Positions 6,659 to 14,527 of a stretch of 15,389 nucleotides of DNA are shown piece by piece (within the stretch, counting starts at the first letter, position 1; every line of letters begins with the position of its first letter). Below the pieces are notes generated by a model. That model was not told where the DNA came from. It saw nothing but the letters and a program-made list of their open reading frames with translations, and did not search any database. The DNA comes from Actinomycetota bacterium (GTDB taxonomy: Bacteria; Actinomycetota; Actinomycetes; Nanopelagicales; Nanopelagicaceae), in NCBI GenBank assembly GCA_009700155.1, contig WLMP01000012.1:1-15389 (forward strand), written 5' to 3'. Both the position numbers and the translations under genes were made by a program.

Positions 6659-7924
6659 AGTATCTTAATCGTTTTAGGGCTGATCGCCGTGGGTGGAATA
6701 TTTGTAGCAGCTGAAATTGCCTTGATCTCACTGCGCGAATCTCAGGTAAAACAGATTGCCTATAAAGGTAAACGTGGTGCCAAAGTTTTAAAATTAACAA
6801 AAAATCCAAATAGGTTCCTAGCATCTGTTCAAGTTGGTATTACATTTTGTGGTTTTTTATCTGCCGCTTTAGGTGCAGAACAACTTGGTAAATATGTAAT
6901 TCCAGAGTTAGAAAATATTGGTATCTCATCACAAAGTAGTGAGATTCTATCGATTATTGGTATAACTCTAGTAATTGCATACATTTCTTTAGTATTTGGA
7001 GAGTTAGTTCCAAAGCGGTTAGCTCTATACAAGAGTGAGGTAATTGCACTGACTACCGCACCAATAATTGATTTAGTTGCAACAGTTTTTAGGCCAATTA
7101 TTTGGCTACTTTCACATTCAACAGACTTAATCATGAAAATTTTCGGTATAACATCAAAGACTGAGCGAAATCAAATTTCAGAAGTTGAACTAATGGATCT
7201 AGTCAGTGGACATGCTGATTTAACAAAAGAAGAACGGGATATTGTTGAAGAAGTATTTAACGCAAGTGATCGTTTAATACATGAAATTATGGTGCCCAGA
7301 ACTGAAGTAGATTTCTTAGATGCTTCATTACCAATTTCTCAAGCAAGAAAGATTGCGGTCGAATTAGCGCATTCACGTTATCCGGTAGTTCGGGGTAGTA
7401 GCGATGAAGTTATCGGATTTTTACATGTTCGCGACCTTTTAAATCCAAAGCTAGATGATGTTCAAATCACAATTATGGAGTTAGTAAGAAATATTTTATT
7501 CTTACCTGGTACGAAGGGTGTTCTACCTGCCCTAACGGAGATGCAAACAAAACGTCAGCACATTGCTATTGTCTTAGACGAGTACGGTGGTACCGACGGA
7601 ATAGTTACGCTAGAGGATTTATTGGAATGCTTAATTGGTGAGATTCACGACGAATATGATCCCCATGAAGCTGATAAAACTTTTGAGAAAAGAACCGGCG
7701 ATATTGAATTAGATGGCTTGATTTCATTGGAAGAGCTACAAGAAGTATCAGGTATATCTCTACCAGAGGGTCCATATGAAACTTTAAGTGGTTTTGCAAT
7801 GCATCACTTAGGGCGAATTGCGCAAGTCAATGATGTCATAAGAATAAATGGTGCACGCTTTACAATTACTAGCATGAATGGCAAAAGAGTAGGGCAAGTA
7901 CTGCTTGCCAGAGATGACTCGTAA
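6638..7924 (+). CDS. Hemolysin-family CNNM (DUF21)/CBS/CorC_HlyC membrane protein
   Basis: This 428-residue protein belongs to the CNNM/CorC family, whose members act in magnesium or other divalent-cation export; the hemolysin name is historical. The N-terminal DUF21/CNNM membrane domain spans about 1-190 with hydrophobic stretches near 8-31, 64-80, 105-121 and 137-158. It includes AAEIALISLRESQ (24-36) and GELVPKRLAL (121-130). A CBS pair follows at about 216-335, with MVPRTEVDFLDA (218-229), SRYPVVRG (246-253), GFLHVRDLL (260-268) and VLDEYGGTDGIVTLEDLLE (312-330). A CorC_HlyC domain ends the protein (about 350-425). The ATG appears leaderless. Its TAA stop shares one base with the trpS ATG. 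The family is clear, but the ion is not deducible. Confidence 0.93.
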   Translation: MAEGVIQSILIVLGLIAVGGIFVAAEIALISLRESQVKQIAYKGKRGAKVLKLTKNPNRFLASVQVGITFCGFLSAALGAEQLGKYVIPELENIGISSQSSEILSIIGITLVIAYISLVFGELVPKRLALYKSEVIALTTAPIIDLVATVFRPIIWLLSHSTDLIMKIFGITSKTERNQISEVELMDLVSGHADLTKEERDIVEEVFNASDRLIHEIMVPRTEVDFLDASLPISQARKIAVELAHSRYPVVRGSSDEVIGFLHVRDLLNPKLDDVQITIMELVRNILFLPGTKGVLPALTEMQTKRQHIAIVLDEYGGTDGIVTLEDLLECLIGEIHDEYDPHEADKTFEKRTGDIELDGLISLEELQEVSGISLPEGPYETLSGFAMHHLGRIAQVNDVIRINGARFTITSMNGKRVGQVLLARDDS

Positions 7925-8919
7925 TGAGTAAGAAACGTGTTCTATCTGGTATTCAACCGACCCATGATTCATTTCATCTTGGAAATTATTTAGGCGCACT
8001 TAAGCAATGGGTGGCACTTCAAGATGATAATGATGCTTACTATTGTGTAGTCGATTTACATGCTTTAACAGTTGAGACTGATCCTAAGCTTTTACAGAAA
8101 AGAACCTTACTCTCTGCAGCTCAACTTATTGCAATCGGTATTGATCCAGGTAAGTCAACGCTATTTGTGCAATCACAAGTGCCTGCTCACAATCAACTGG
8201 CTTGGGTCTTTGAATGTATTACTGGATTTGGTGAAGCAAGTCGGATGACTCAATTCAAAGACAAGTCTCAAAAAGGTGGCGCAGAAAGAACTAATGTGGG
8301 CTTGTTTACATATCCAATCTTACAAGCCGCAGATATTCTTCTTTATCAACCTGATTTCGTTCCAGTTGGTGAGGATCAACGGCAACACATTGAGCTAACT
8401 AGAGATATTGCAGAGAGATTTAATAAGAAATTTGGGAAGGTGTTTAATATTCCGCAAGCGCAGATTATAAAGTCGTTAGCAAAAATTAGTGACCTCCAAG
8501 AACCAACTGCAAAAATGAGTAAATCAGCTACTTCAATGGCAGGTGTAATTGAAATTCTTGATACCCCAGAAGCTATACTCAAAAAATTTAAATCCTCTGT
8601 CACAGATGATGATAAAGAAATAAGGTTTGATGAAAAGTTAAAGCCTGGTATTTCAAATTTACTAAGTATTCATTCAGCGCTATCTGGAAAGTCGGTTAAG
8701 GAAGTTGAGAGTGAATTCTCTGGAAAAGGTTACGGGGATTTTAAATCTGTAGTCGCCGAGATTGTCATTGAAACTCTAAAACCAATTGCACGCCGGACCA
8801 ATGAGCTCATGTCTGATAAGGACGGCTTAATTAAGATTTTGCAGGATGGATCCGAACGGGCAAACCAGGTGGCCTCTTCAACACTTAAGGCGGCATATAA
8901 CGCGGTTGGGATAATCTAA
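7924..8919 (+). CDS. trpS: Tryptophan--tRNA ligase
   Basis: This class I aminoacyl-tRNA synthetase charges tRNA-Trp in the cytoplasm. The 331 residues match the bacterial length. The nucleotide-binding HIGH-like motif is HLGN (18-21) after SGIQPTHDSF. QAADILLY (134-141) and VGEDQ (148-152) line the tryptophan/ATP pocket, and the KMSKS loop is intact at 197-201. The ATG overlaps the stop of the CorC-type gene (TAATG) with no good Shine-Dalgarno, so translation is probably coupled to the upstream gene. No second trpS or trp-operon signal is visible nearby. Confidence 0.97.
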   Translation: MSKKRVLSGIQPTHDSFHLGNYLGALKQWVALQDDNDAYYCVVDLHALTVETDPKLLQKRTLLSAAQLIAIGIDPGKSTLFVQSQVPAHNQLAWVFECITGFGEASRMTQFKDKSQKGGAERTNVGLFTYPILQAADILLYQPDFVPVGEDQRQHIELTRDIAERFNKKFGKVFNIPQAQIIKSLAKISDLQEPTAKMSKSATSMAGVIEILDTPEAILKKFKSSVTDDDKEIRFDEKLKPGISNLLSIHSALSGKSVKEVESEFSGKGYGDFKSVVAEIVIETLKPIARRTNELMSDKDGLIKILQDGSERANQVASSTLKAAYNAVGII

Positions 8920-8946
8920 GTAGCCATCTTCTAAAGCCAAATAACT

Positions 8947-8970
8947 CTTAACTCTTAATTTAGAGTTGAG
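8947..8970 (+). other. Hairpin downstream of trpS (weak terminator or processing site)
   Basis: A 9-bp stem with one G-U pair joins 8947-8955 and 8962-8970 around a 6-nt loop (TAATTT); its core is AACTCT/AGAGTT. It lies 27 nt after the trpS stop, where a terminator is expected. No U-run follows (GTGATTC), so efficient intrinsic termination is doubtful. It may mark the 3' end of the trpS transcript. Confidence 0.45.
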
Positions 8971-8985
8971 GTGATTCTAACCAAA

Positions 8986-9014
8986 TTGTGATAAGAAATG
9001 ATTCGACATTTAGT
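8986..9014 (+). promoter_or_regulatory. Possible promoter for the nucleoside uptake operon
   Basis: TTGTGA (8986-8991) and TTTAGT (9009-9014) are spaced by 17 nt, each matching consensus at 4 of 6 positions. Other TANNNT hexamers lie downstream at 9020-9025 (TATTCT) and 9035-9040 (TACTGT) but lack a good -35. A promoter is expected in this 171-nt gap, because a new operon starts after trpS; which element is used cannot be settled by eye. Confidence 0.3.
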
Positions 9015-9052
9015 TAATTTATTCTTAGACCCGATACTGTCTGCCTACGACT

Positions 9053-9090
9053 TTCCCAAACAATTTGGGGATTAATCCTAGGGGGGGATT
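9053..9090 (+). promoter_or_regulatory. Leader hairpin and G7 ribosome binding site of the binding-protein gene
   Basis: A hairpin pairs CCCAAA (9055-9060) with TTTGGG (9064-9069) around CAA, extendable by a G-U and an A-U pair. Downstream lies a run of seven G (9081-9087) that must serve as the Shine-Dalgarno, 3 nt before a TTG start at 9091. An alternative 5-bp stem, AATCC (9074-9078) with GGATT (9086-9090), would place most of the G-run in its loop and pair its last two G. GGATTAATCC (9069-9078) is a perfect palindrome. The ribosome binding site is convincing; a switching role is only suggested. Confidence 0.5.
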
Positions 9091-10122
9091 TTGAAACATT
9101 CATTTAAGTTAATAGCAGCAGTAGCTGTAGCTTCACTAGCATCGACTATCGTGATTGCTCCAACAGCAAACGCTGCTACAAAGCAAAAAGTATGCGTAGC
9201 CTTAGATACAGGCGGAATTAACGATAAGTCATTTAACCAAACTTCATATGCTGGAGCTTTGGAAGCAAGAAAAAGAGGTTTTGCATCATCTGTTGAGTTC
9301 TTACCTGCATCATCACCAGCTGCGTATGTACCAAATATTCAAAACTTTTTGAACAAGAAATGTACTTTGATTATTGGAGTTGGCTTTGCTTTAGGTGAGG
9401 CTATTGGAAATGCCGCAAAGAGTAATCCAAATGTAAAATTTGCTTTGGTAGATGTAGGTTCAGGTGGGTCTAATCTAAAAGGAATTACATTTAAAACTGA
9501 TGAGAATTCATTTTTAGTTGGCTACTTGGCTGCAGGCATGAGCAAGACTGGAAAAGTTGCAACTTATGGAGGAAGACCATTTCCTACTGTAACTATTTTC
9601 ATGGAAGGTTTCGCTCGCGGAGTTGAGTATTACAACGCTGCAAATAATAAAAAAGTCCAGGTATTGGGATGGAATACAGATACTAAAGATGGACTTTTCC
9701 TTGGAAGTTTTGACGATACAGCAAAAGCTCGTCAAACATCAATTACTCTTGAGCAGCAAGGTGCTGATTTTATTTTCCCAATCTCAGGTGGAATGCAGGC
9801 AATCACAGCTGCCAACAGCATGCAATCCAAAAAGTCCAATGTTATTTGGGTAGATGCACGGGTAATGGATACTGGAAAGCAGTATGCAAGCGTGGTTCCA
9901 GTTTCAGCTTTGAAGGGACTAAGCGAAGGTGTGCTTTCAACTATCAAAGAAGCTCATGATGGAAAATTCACTAATAAGGAGTATGTAGGAACACTTAAGA
10001 ATAAGGGTGTTTCATATGTGATTACTCCAGCATGGTCTAAGAAAATCCCTGCAAAACTTCAACAAGAGGTTAAAGATCTTGCCGATGCAATTGCAAAGGG
10101 ATGGGTACCTGTTACTAATTAA
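9091..10122 (+). CDS. BMP-family nucleoside-binding protein of an ABC transporter
   Basis: This is the extracytoplasmic solute receptor (BMP/PnrA/NupN type) of the transporter encoded downstream; the family binds purine and pyrimidine nucleosides. The 343 residues start with a Sec signal peptide: K2 and K6, a hydrophobic core 7-22, and ANA at 26-28 before the likely cleavage. The mature domain begins with KVCVALDTGGINDKSFNQ (33-50), the family hallmark, and continues through FGxS-less regions to PTVTIFMEGFARGVEYY (165-181) and IFPISGGM (228-235). TTG is the start because it gives the basic signal-peptide start and sits behind the G7 ribosome binding site. There is no lipobox: the first cysteine is Cys35, inside the mature domain. 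The exact nucleosides bound cannot be read. Confidence 0.93.
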   Translation: MKHSFKLIAAVAVASLASTIVIAPTANAATKQKVCVALDTGGINDKSFNQTSYAGALEARKRGFASSVEFLPASSPAAYVPNIQNFLNKKCTLIIGVGFALGEAIGNAAKSNPNVKFALVDVGSGGSNLKGITFKTDENSFLVGYLAAGMSKTGKVATYGGRPFPTVTIFMEGFARGVEYYNAANNKKVQVLGWNTDTKDGLFLGSFDDTAKARQTSITLEQQGADFIFPISGGMQAITAANSMQSKKSNVIWVDARVMDTGKQYASVVPVSALKGLSEGVLSTIKEAHDGKFTNKEYVGTLKNKGVSYVITPAWSKKIPAKLQQEVKDLADAIAKGWVPVTN

Positions 10123-10134
10123 TTTTTAATTAGT
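10114..10134 (+). repeat. AT-rich hairpin over the stop codon of the binding-protein gene
   Basis: ACTAATTAA (10114-10122) and TTAATTAGT (10126-10134) form a perfect 9-bp inverted repeat with a TTT loop. The TAA stop codon is the end of the left arm. Alone it is too AT-rich to be a terminator, but it is the first of two hairpins before the ATPase gene. Confidence 0.6.
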
Positions 10135-10144
10135 TTCTAGAATA

Positions 10145-10176
10145 GCTAGGTGAGTTAGATTTCTAACTCACCTAGC
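10145..10176 (+). repeat. Strong intercistronic hairpin between binding-protein and ATPase genes
   Basis: A perfect 15-bp inverted repeat pairs GCTAGGTGAGTTAGA (10145-10159) with 10162-10176; in practice this is a 14-bp stem with an ATTT loop. What follows is CTTATTAGG, not a U-run, so it is unlikely to terminate fully. Such hairpins after binding-protein genes often protect the upstream mRNA from 3' exonucleases and lower expression of the membrane components. That is the probable role here. The ATPase Shine-Dalgarno follows at 10183-10188. Confidence 0.7.
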
Positions 10177-10195
10177 CTTATTAGGGAGTAAGTCA

Positions 10196-11692
10196 GTGTC
10201 AATAGAATTACTTGGCATCACAAAGAAATTTGGCACATTAGTTGCAAATGATGATATAAATCTAAAGGTTGAATCTGGCGAGATCCATGCCATTCTTGGT
10301 GAGAACGGTGCTGGTAAATCAACGTTAATGAATATTGTTTATGGATTAGTAAAAGCAGATTCTGGTTCTATTTTAATCGATGGTACTAAGGTAGAAATAA
10401 ATGATCCTGCTCATGCATTGAGTTTTGGTATTGGAATGGTTCACCAGCATTTTATGCTTGTTCCAATTTTTACTGTTTTAGAGAATATTGTATTAGGTCA
10501 TGAAAATTCCAAAAATGGACTCCTTAGCTTTTCTGAAGCTCGCGATAAGTTGAGTGACATTTTAAAAGAGTTTAATTTTGAAATAGATCCAGATGAAATA
10601 ATTGAGAATTTACCTATTGGTATTCAACAAAGAGTTGAAATTATCAGGGCGCTGATTTATGATGCAAAAGTTTTGATTTTAGATGAGCCGACTGCGGTTT
10701 TAACACCACAGGAAACTGATGAGCTACTAAATATTATGAGGAAGCTAAAGGCAAAAGGTACCTCGATCATATTTATTACACACAAGCTCCGCGAAGTTAA
10801 GGAAGTTGCAGATAAAATAACAATTATTAGGCAAGGTAAAGTCGTTGGTACAGCTCTACCTAGTGCATCAAAAGAAGAGTTAGCCAGTTTGATGGTTGGA
10901 AGGCAAGTTGATTTACTCCCTTCTAAGAAACTCGTTGAACCTGGTGCATCTGTTTTAAGCATAGAGAATTTATCTATTTATAATGAATCTGGACGAAAAA
11001 TTGTAGATAATTTATCTCTAGACATTAAGGCAGGAGAAATTTTAGCAATTGCTGGCGTTCAAGGAAATGGACAATCTGAGCTTGCAAGAGCAATAGTTAA
11101 TCTAGAATTAAATGCTACAGGATCTATAAAAATTAACAATAAAGAAATTTTAGGAGAAAATGTAAGTACATCCCTTAATTCCGGAGTTGCATTTATTCCT
11201 GAATCTAGGGAGATTGACGGAATAATCGCGAGCTTTAGTATTGCTGAAAATCTTGTCCTGGATGTACATGATCAAGAGCCAGTATCTAAATTTGGGCAAC
11301 TAAACCATAGGTATATTGAAGATAATGCCAGAAAATTAATAAGTGAGTTTGATATAAGAGCACAGGGAATTTTTGAGAGTGCCTCCTCACTCTCAGGTGG
11401 AAATAAACAGAAAGTTGTATTAGCACGTGAACTTTCCAGAAAGGTTGATTTAGTAATTGCATCACAACCGACTAGAGGATTAGATGTTGGATCAATAGAG
11501 TTTGTTTATGAGCGCTTACTTGCAGAAAGAGCCTCAAATCGTGCAGTACTTTTAATTAGTAGTGAGTTAGATGAAGTGGCAGCACTTGCAGACAGAATTG
11601 CTGTTATCTACAAAGGTGAGATTGTAGGAGTAGTCGGGCCAGAAACTTCTCGCGAAAAACTAGGATTAATGATGGCTGGTATCGCTTCATGA
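10196..11692 (+). CDS. Nucleoside ABC transporter ATP-binding protein, two nucleotide-binding domains (NupO-like)
   Basis: This cytoplasmic subunit drives nucleoside uptake with the two permeases downstream. The 498 residues hold two tandem ATPase domains. The first has Walker A GENGAGKST (35-43), the HQHFMLVP stretch (83-90) typical of BMP-linked systems, a diverged signature LPIGIQQRVEI (139-149), Walker B LILDEPTAVLTP (160-171) and His196. The second is degenerate in the usual way for this group: GVQGNGQSE (287-295) replaces Walker A, LSGGNKQK (399-406) is intact, and ASQPTRGLD (422-430) has Gln in place of the catalytic Glu. The start is GTG with AGGGAG 7 nt upstream. Its TGA overlaps the next ATG by 4 nt. 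It resembles sugar (RbsA-like) ATPases, but the permeases and BMP partner point to nucleosides. Confidence 0.95.
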   Translation: MSIELLGITKKFGTLVANDDINLKVESGEIHAILGENGAGKSTLMNIVYGLVKADSGSILIDGTKVEINDPAHALSFGIGMVHQHFMLVPIFTVLENIVLGHENSKNGLLSFSEARDKLSDILKEFNFEIDPDEIIENLPIGIQQRVEIIRALIYDAKVLILDEPTAVLTPQETDELLNIMRKLKAKGTSIIFITHKLREVKEVADKITIIRQGKVVGTALPSASKEELASLMVGRQVDLLPSKKLVEPGASVLSIENLSIYNESGRKIVDNLSLDIKAGEILAIAGVQGNGQSELARAIVNLELNATGSIKINNKEILGENVSTSLNSGVAFIPESREIDGIIASFSIAENLVLDVHDQEPVSKFGQLNHRYIEDNARKLISEFDIRAQGIFESASSLSGGNKQKVVLARELSRKVDLVIASQPTRGLDVGSIEFVYERLLAERASNRAVLLISSELDEVAALADRIAVIYKGEIVGVVGPETSREKLGLMMAGIAS

Positions 11693-12861
11693 GTAAAATT
11701 TTCAGACTTCCTAGTGCGCAAGTATTACTTCCACTTTTAGCTTTTGTTTTTGCTTTTTTTATAGGGGGGATTTTAATTGTATTTGCAGACCCAGAGATAA
11801 TGGGTCGAATTGGTGATCCCTTAGGTTTTCTCTCTGCTGCTGCAGTAAAAATAGGTAACTCTTATCTAGCTATTTTTCAAGGTTCAATTTTTGATATTAA
11901 CTTGGCAAGAGAATCAGGATTAATTAATGGTTTTTATCCATTCTCTGAGACTTTAGTGACTGCAACTCCACTTGTACTAAGCGGACTGGCAGTTGCATTG
12001 GCATTTAAGTCTGGTCTTTTCAATATTGGCGCACAAGGACAGTTTATTTTTGGAGCTATAGGTGCTTCATATGTTGGGTTTACTTTTGAATTGTATCCTC
12101 TATTTCATATCAGCTTAGCATTACTGGCTGGAATAATTTTAGGAGGTCTATATGGTGGCCTAGTTGGCTTTTTAAAAGCAAGAACTGGTGCCCATGAAGT
12201 GATTGTTACAATCATGCTTAATTACATTGCAGCATTGTTTGTACTTTGGCTACTTAAGACCAAAACATTTCTTAGACCAGAACGAATTGACCCAATCGCC
12301 CCTGAGGTCAATGAAAGTGCAAAATTACCTCGCCTCTTAGGTGATGATTTAAGATTTCATTTTGGTTTTGTTATTGCAATCCTCTTAACAATCTTTGTTT
12401 GGTGGATTCTTAATAAAAGTACAATCGGATTTAAGTTTCGTGCAGTGGGTGCAAATTCAAAGGCAGCGAAGACTGCAGGCATTTCAATTCCGTATGTCAC
12501 AACAGCCACCATGTTTATTTGCGGTGGCTTGGCTGGACTAGGAGGTGCGGTACATCTGATTGGTACTGAATACTCACTAACCGATGGAATTGCAGGCAGT
12601 ATTGGCTTTGACGCAATAACTGTGGCCTTGCTTGGGCAGGCAACTCCTCTCGGTACATTTTTGGGTGCCTTGCTCTTTGCTGCACTTCAAACTGGAGGTA
12701 GACAATTGCTATCGAGTACGGGAACCTCCTCAGATATTGTTTTAGTTATTCAAGCTTTAATCGTATTATTTATAGCAGCTCCTGCCTTAGTTAAAAAAAT
12801 ATTTAGAATTCGTAAATCGTTAGAAACCAAGTCAATGACTGCTAAAGGCTGGAATAGCTAA
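11689..12861 (+). CDS. Nucleoside ABC transporter permease 1 (NupP-like)
   Basis: This is one of two inner-membrane permeases of the BMP-type nucleoside importer. The 390 residues start with a hydrophobic segment (11-32), then a longer external stretch, and from about 88 the conserved membrane core. Signatures are SGLFNIGAQGQFIFGAIGA (108-126), RTGAHEVIVTIMLNYIAA (165-182) and SIGFDAITVALLG (304-316). About nine or ten membrane segments are visible, ending near 367 with a basic tail (KKIFRIRK). It overlaps the ATPase stop (ATGA) and shares one base with the following permease start (TAATG), so all three should be made in coupled fashion. Topology is judged by eye. Confidence 0.93.
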   Translation: MSKIFRLPSAQVLLPLLAFVFAFFIGGILIVFADPEIMGRIGDPLGFLSAAAVKIGNSYLAIFQGSIFDINLARESGLINGFYPFSETLVTATPLVLSGLAVALAFKSGLFNIGAQGQFIFGAIGASYVGFTFELYPLFHISLALLAGIILGGLYGGLVGFLKARTGAHEVIVTIMLNYIAALFVLWLLKTKTFLRPERIDPIAPEVNESAKLPRLLGDDLRFHFGFVIAILLTIFVWWILNKSTIGFKFRAVGANSKAAKTAGISIPYVTTATMFICGGLAGLGGAVHLIGTEYSLTDGIAGSIGFDAITVALLGQATPLGTFLGALLFAALQTGGRQLLSSTGTSSDIVLVIQALIVLFIAAPALVKKIFRIRKSLETKSMTAKGWNS

Positions 12862-14117
12862 TGAAGAAGCTAACTAGTTCTCTTAGACGCCAACAAAACG
12901 GTATTGTATTTATGAGTATTTCTATACTTGTTTTTTCTTACTTATTTTATTTTAACTCAGACCGTAAGGAAGTTGTTACTTTTGGCTTTATTGTAGGTGA
13001 TGAATGGAATCTATTTACTGAATGGAATATTGCATCTAGAAGTGGTGCCTTAATTTTTCTTTTTGTCGCTTTTATAGGCTTAATGCTATCGATTAGTCAG
13101 GTTAGGCGAAGAAAAAAACTAACACTTGGAGCATTTGTATTTGGAGTTGGATCATTTTTAGCTTTCTTAAGTTGGGCAGCAGCAGGACAACTTGTACCTA
13201 TTACAGGTTTACTTCAAGGCGGAGTAATGCTCTCCGTACCACTTATTTTTGGATCTATGTCTGGACTATTGTGCGAAAAATCTGGTGTTATAAATATTGC
13301 AATTGAAGGGCACTTATTGTTTTCCGCATTTGTAGCAGCTGTTGTTGCGAGTCTTTTTCAAAACACTTTTTTTGGACTAATTTCTGCACCGTTAGCAGGC
13401 GTTCTAGTCTCTTTCATATTAGCCTATTTTTCGATCCACTTTAAGGTTGATCAAGTTATTATTGGGTTTGTTATTAATATATTAGTCCTTGGAGTCACAA
13501 CATTTTTCTATTCTACACTTTTAATTCCTTACGAAGAAAAGTGGAACATGGGCGGAAGCTTTCCAGTCTTTCCACTCCCGATTTTGTCTAAAATTCCTAT
13601 AATTGGGCCAATATTATTTAATCAGACAATAATTGTGTATTTAATGTATATCTTTATCGTCATTATTCAAATTGTGCTCTTTAAATCTAGATGGGGCTTA
13701 CGAACAAGAGCGGTTGGCGAACTTCCAATTGCTGCCGATAGTGTTGGTATTAATGTAAATAGGCTTAGATTCAAAAATGTTTTAATATCTGGTTTTATTG
13801 CCGGTATCGGTGGTGCATTTTTCACCGTTGGCGCAGTCGGACCCTTCTCCCAATCAATGACTGCAGGTGCAGGCTTTATTGCTCTTGCATGTTTGATATT
13901 TGGTAAATGGACACCAAGAGGAGCAATTGCAGCAGCTTTATTCTTCGGATTTGCAAATAACCTACAGGGATACCTTTCAATAATTGGAGTTTCAATCCCG
14001 TCTGAATTCCTACTTATGATTCCATACCTTGCGACCATTCTTGCAGTGTCTGGGTTGGTAGGACGAGTTAGGGCTCCAGCTGCAGGTGGAATTCCATACT
14101 CTCGTGGAGATAAATAG
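12861..14117 (+). CDS. Nucleoside ABC transporter permease 2 (NupQ-like)
   Basis: This second permease pairs with the preceding one. The 418 residues have an N-terminal extension with hydrophobic segments at about 14-30, 62-79 and 88-108 before the core. The core shows EKSGVINIAIEGHLLFSAF (139-157), FKVDQVIIGFVINIL (194-208), GLRTRAVGELPIAADSVGI (279-297) and GFIALACLIFGKWTPRGA (338-355), all typical of the NupQ/YufQ branch. The C terminus has APAAGGIPY (405-413), close to the family's usual end. The ATG overlaps the stop of the first permease by one base. The next gene starts 23 nt downstream. Confidence 0.93.
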   Translation: MKKLTSSLRRQQNGIVFMSISILVFSYLFYFNSDRKEVVTFGFIVGDEWNLFTEWNIASRSGALIFLFVAFIGLMLSISQVRRRKKLTLGAFVFGVGSFLAFLSWAAAGQLVPITGLLQGGVMLSVPLIFGSMSGLLCEKSGVINIAIEGHLLFSAFVAAVVASLFQNTFFGLISAPLAGVLVSFILAYFSIHFKVDQVIIGFVINILVLGVTTFFYSTLLIPYEEKWNMGGSFPVFPLPILSKIPIIGPILFNQTIIVYLMYIFIVIIQIVLFKSRWGLRTRAVGELPIAADSVGINVNRLRFKNVLISGFIAGIGGAFFTVGAVGPFSQSMTAGAGFIALACLIFGKWTPRGAIAAALFFGFANNLQGYLSIIGVSIPSEFLLMIPYLATILAVSGLVGRVRAPAAGGIPYSRGDK

Positions 14118-14140
14118 ATTAATTTACGAGATAATAAACT

Positions 14141-14527
14141 ATGAACATTGATTGGGATAAATTACATAAAGCTGCAATTGATGTTATGAAAAATGCCTAT
14201 GCACCATACTCAAACTTCAAAGTTGGAGTTGCATCCTTAGTAGATGATGGCCGAATAGTAGTTGGGTGTAATAGCGAGAATGCGAGTTATGGTGTTGGTT
14301 TATGTGCAGAGTGTGGCTTAATTTCAAGCTTGACCGCATCAGGTGGCGGAAGACTAGTTGCAACAGTTTGTGTTGACGGAAATGGAGATTTTTTATCTCC
14401 TTGCGGGAGATGTAGGCAACTTTTATTTGAACATGGTGGGAACGAAATGTTATTTATGACTCCAGATGGTCCAAAACCATTTTCTACCTTACTTCCTTGG
14501 GCATTTGGCCCTGAGGATCTTAAGTAG
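14141..14527 (+). CDS. cdd: Cytidine deaminase
   Basis: It deaminates cytidine and deoxycytidine to uridine and deoxyuridine in the cytoplasm. The 128 residues match the homotetrameric zinc enzyme. AYAPYSNFKVGVA (19-31) forms the substrate region, and SENASYG (45-51) follows. The zinc and catalytic motifs are CAEC (Cys55 ligand, Glu57 catalytic) and PCGRC (Cys88, Cys91). The C-terminal LLPWAFGPEDL is typical of actinobacteria. It sits between nucleoside permease and phosphorylase genes, so it acts on imported nucleosides. The ATG lacks a good Shine-Dalgarno. GATAAT (14130-14135) ends 5 nt before it and could be a -10 for leaderless internal initiation, but with no convincing -35. deoA starts directly after its TAG. 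Confidence 0.96.
   Translation: MNIDWDKLHKAAIDVMKNAYAPYSNFKVGVASLVDDGRIVVGCNSENASYGVGLCAECGLISSLTASGGGRLVATVCVDGNGDFLSPCGRCRQLLFEHGGNEMLFMTPDGPKPFSTLLPWAFGPEDLK

Noticed and set aside
8971..9090. Purine riboswitch in the leader of the nucleoside operon
   Set aside because: The conserved three-way junction and loop sequences of the purine aptamer are not present.
11050..11490. Broken second ATPase domain in the nucleoside transporter ATPase
   Set aside because: The degenerate Walker A and Glu-to-Gln change are usual for the second domain in this family, so this is not a pseudogene.
13667..14038. Minus-strand 123-codon frame inside the second permease gene
   Set aside because: Antisense shadow of conserved membrane segments; no ribosome binding site or family resemblance.
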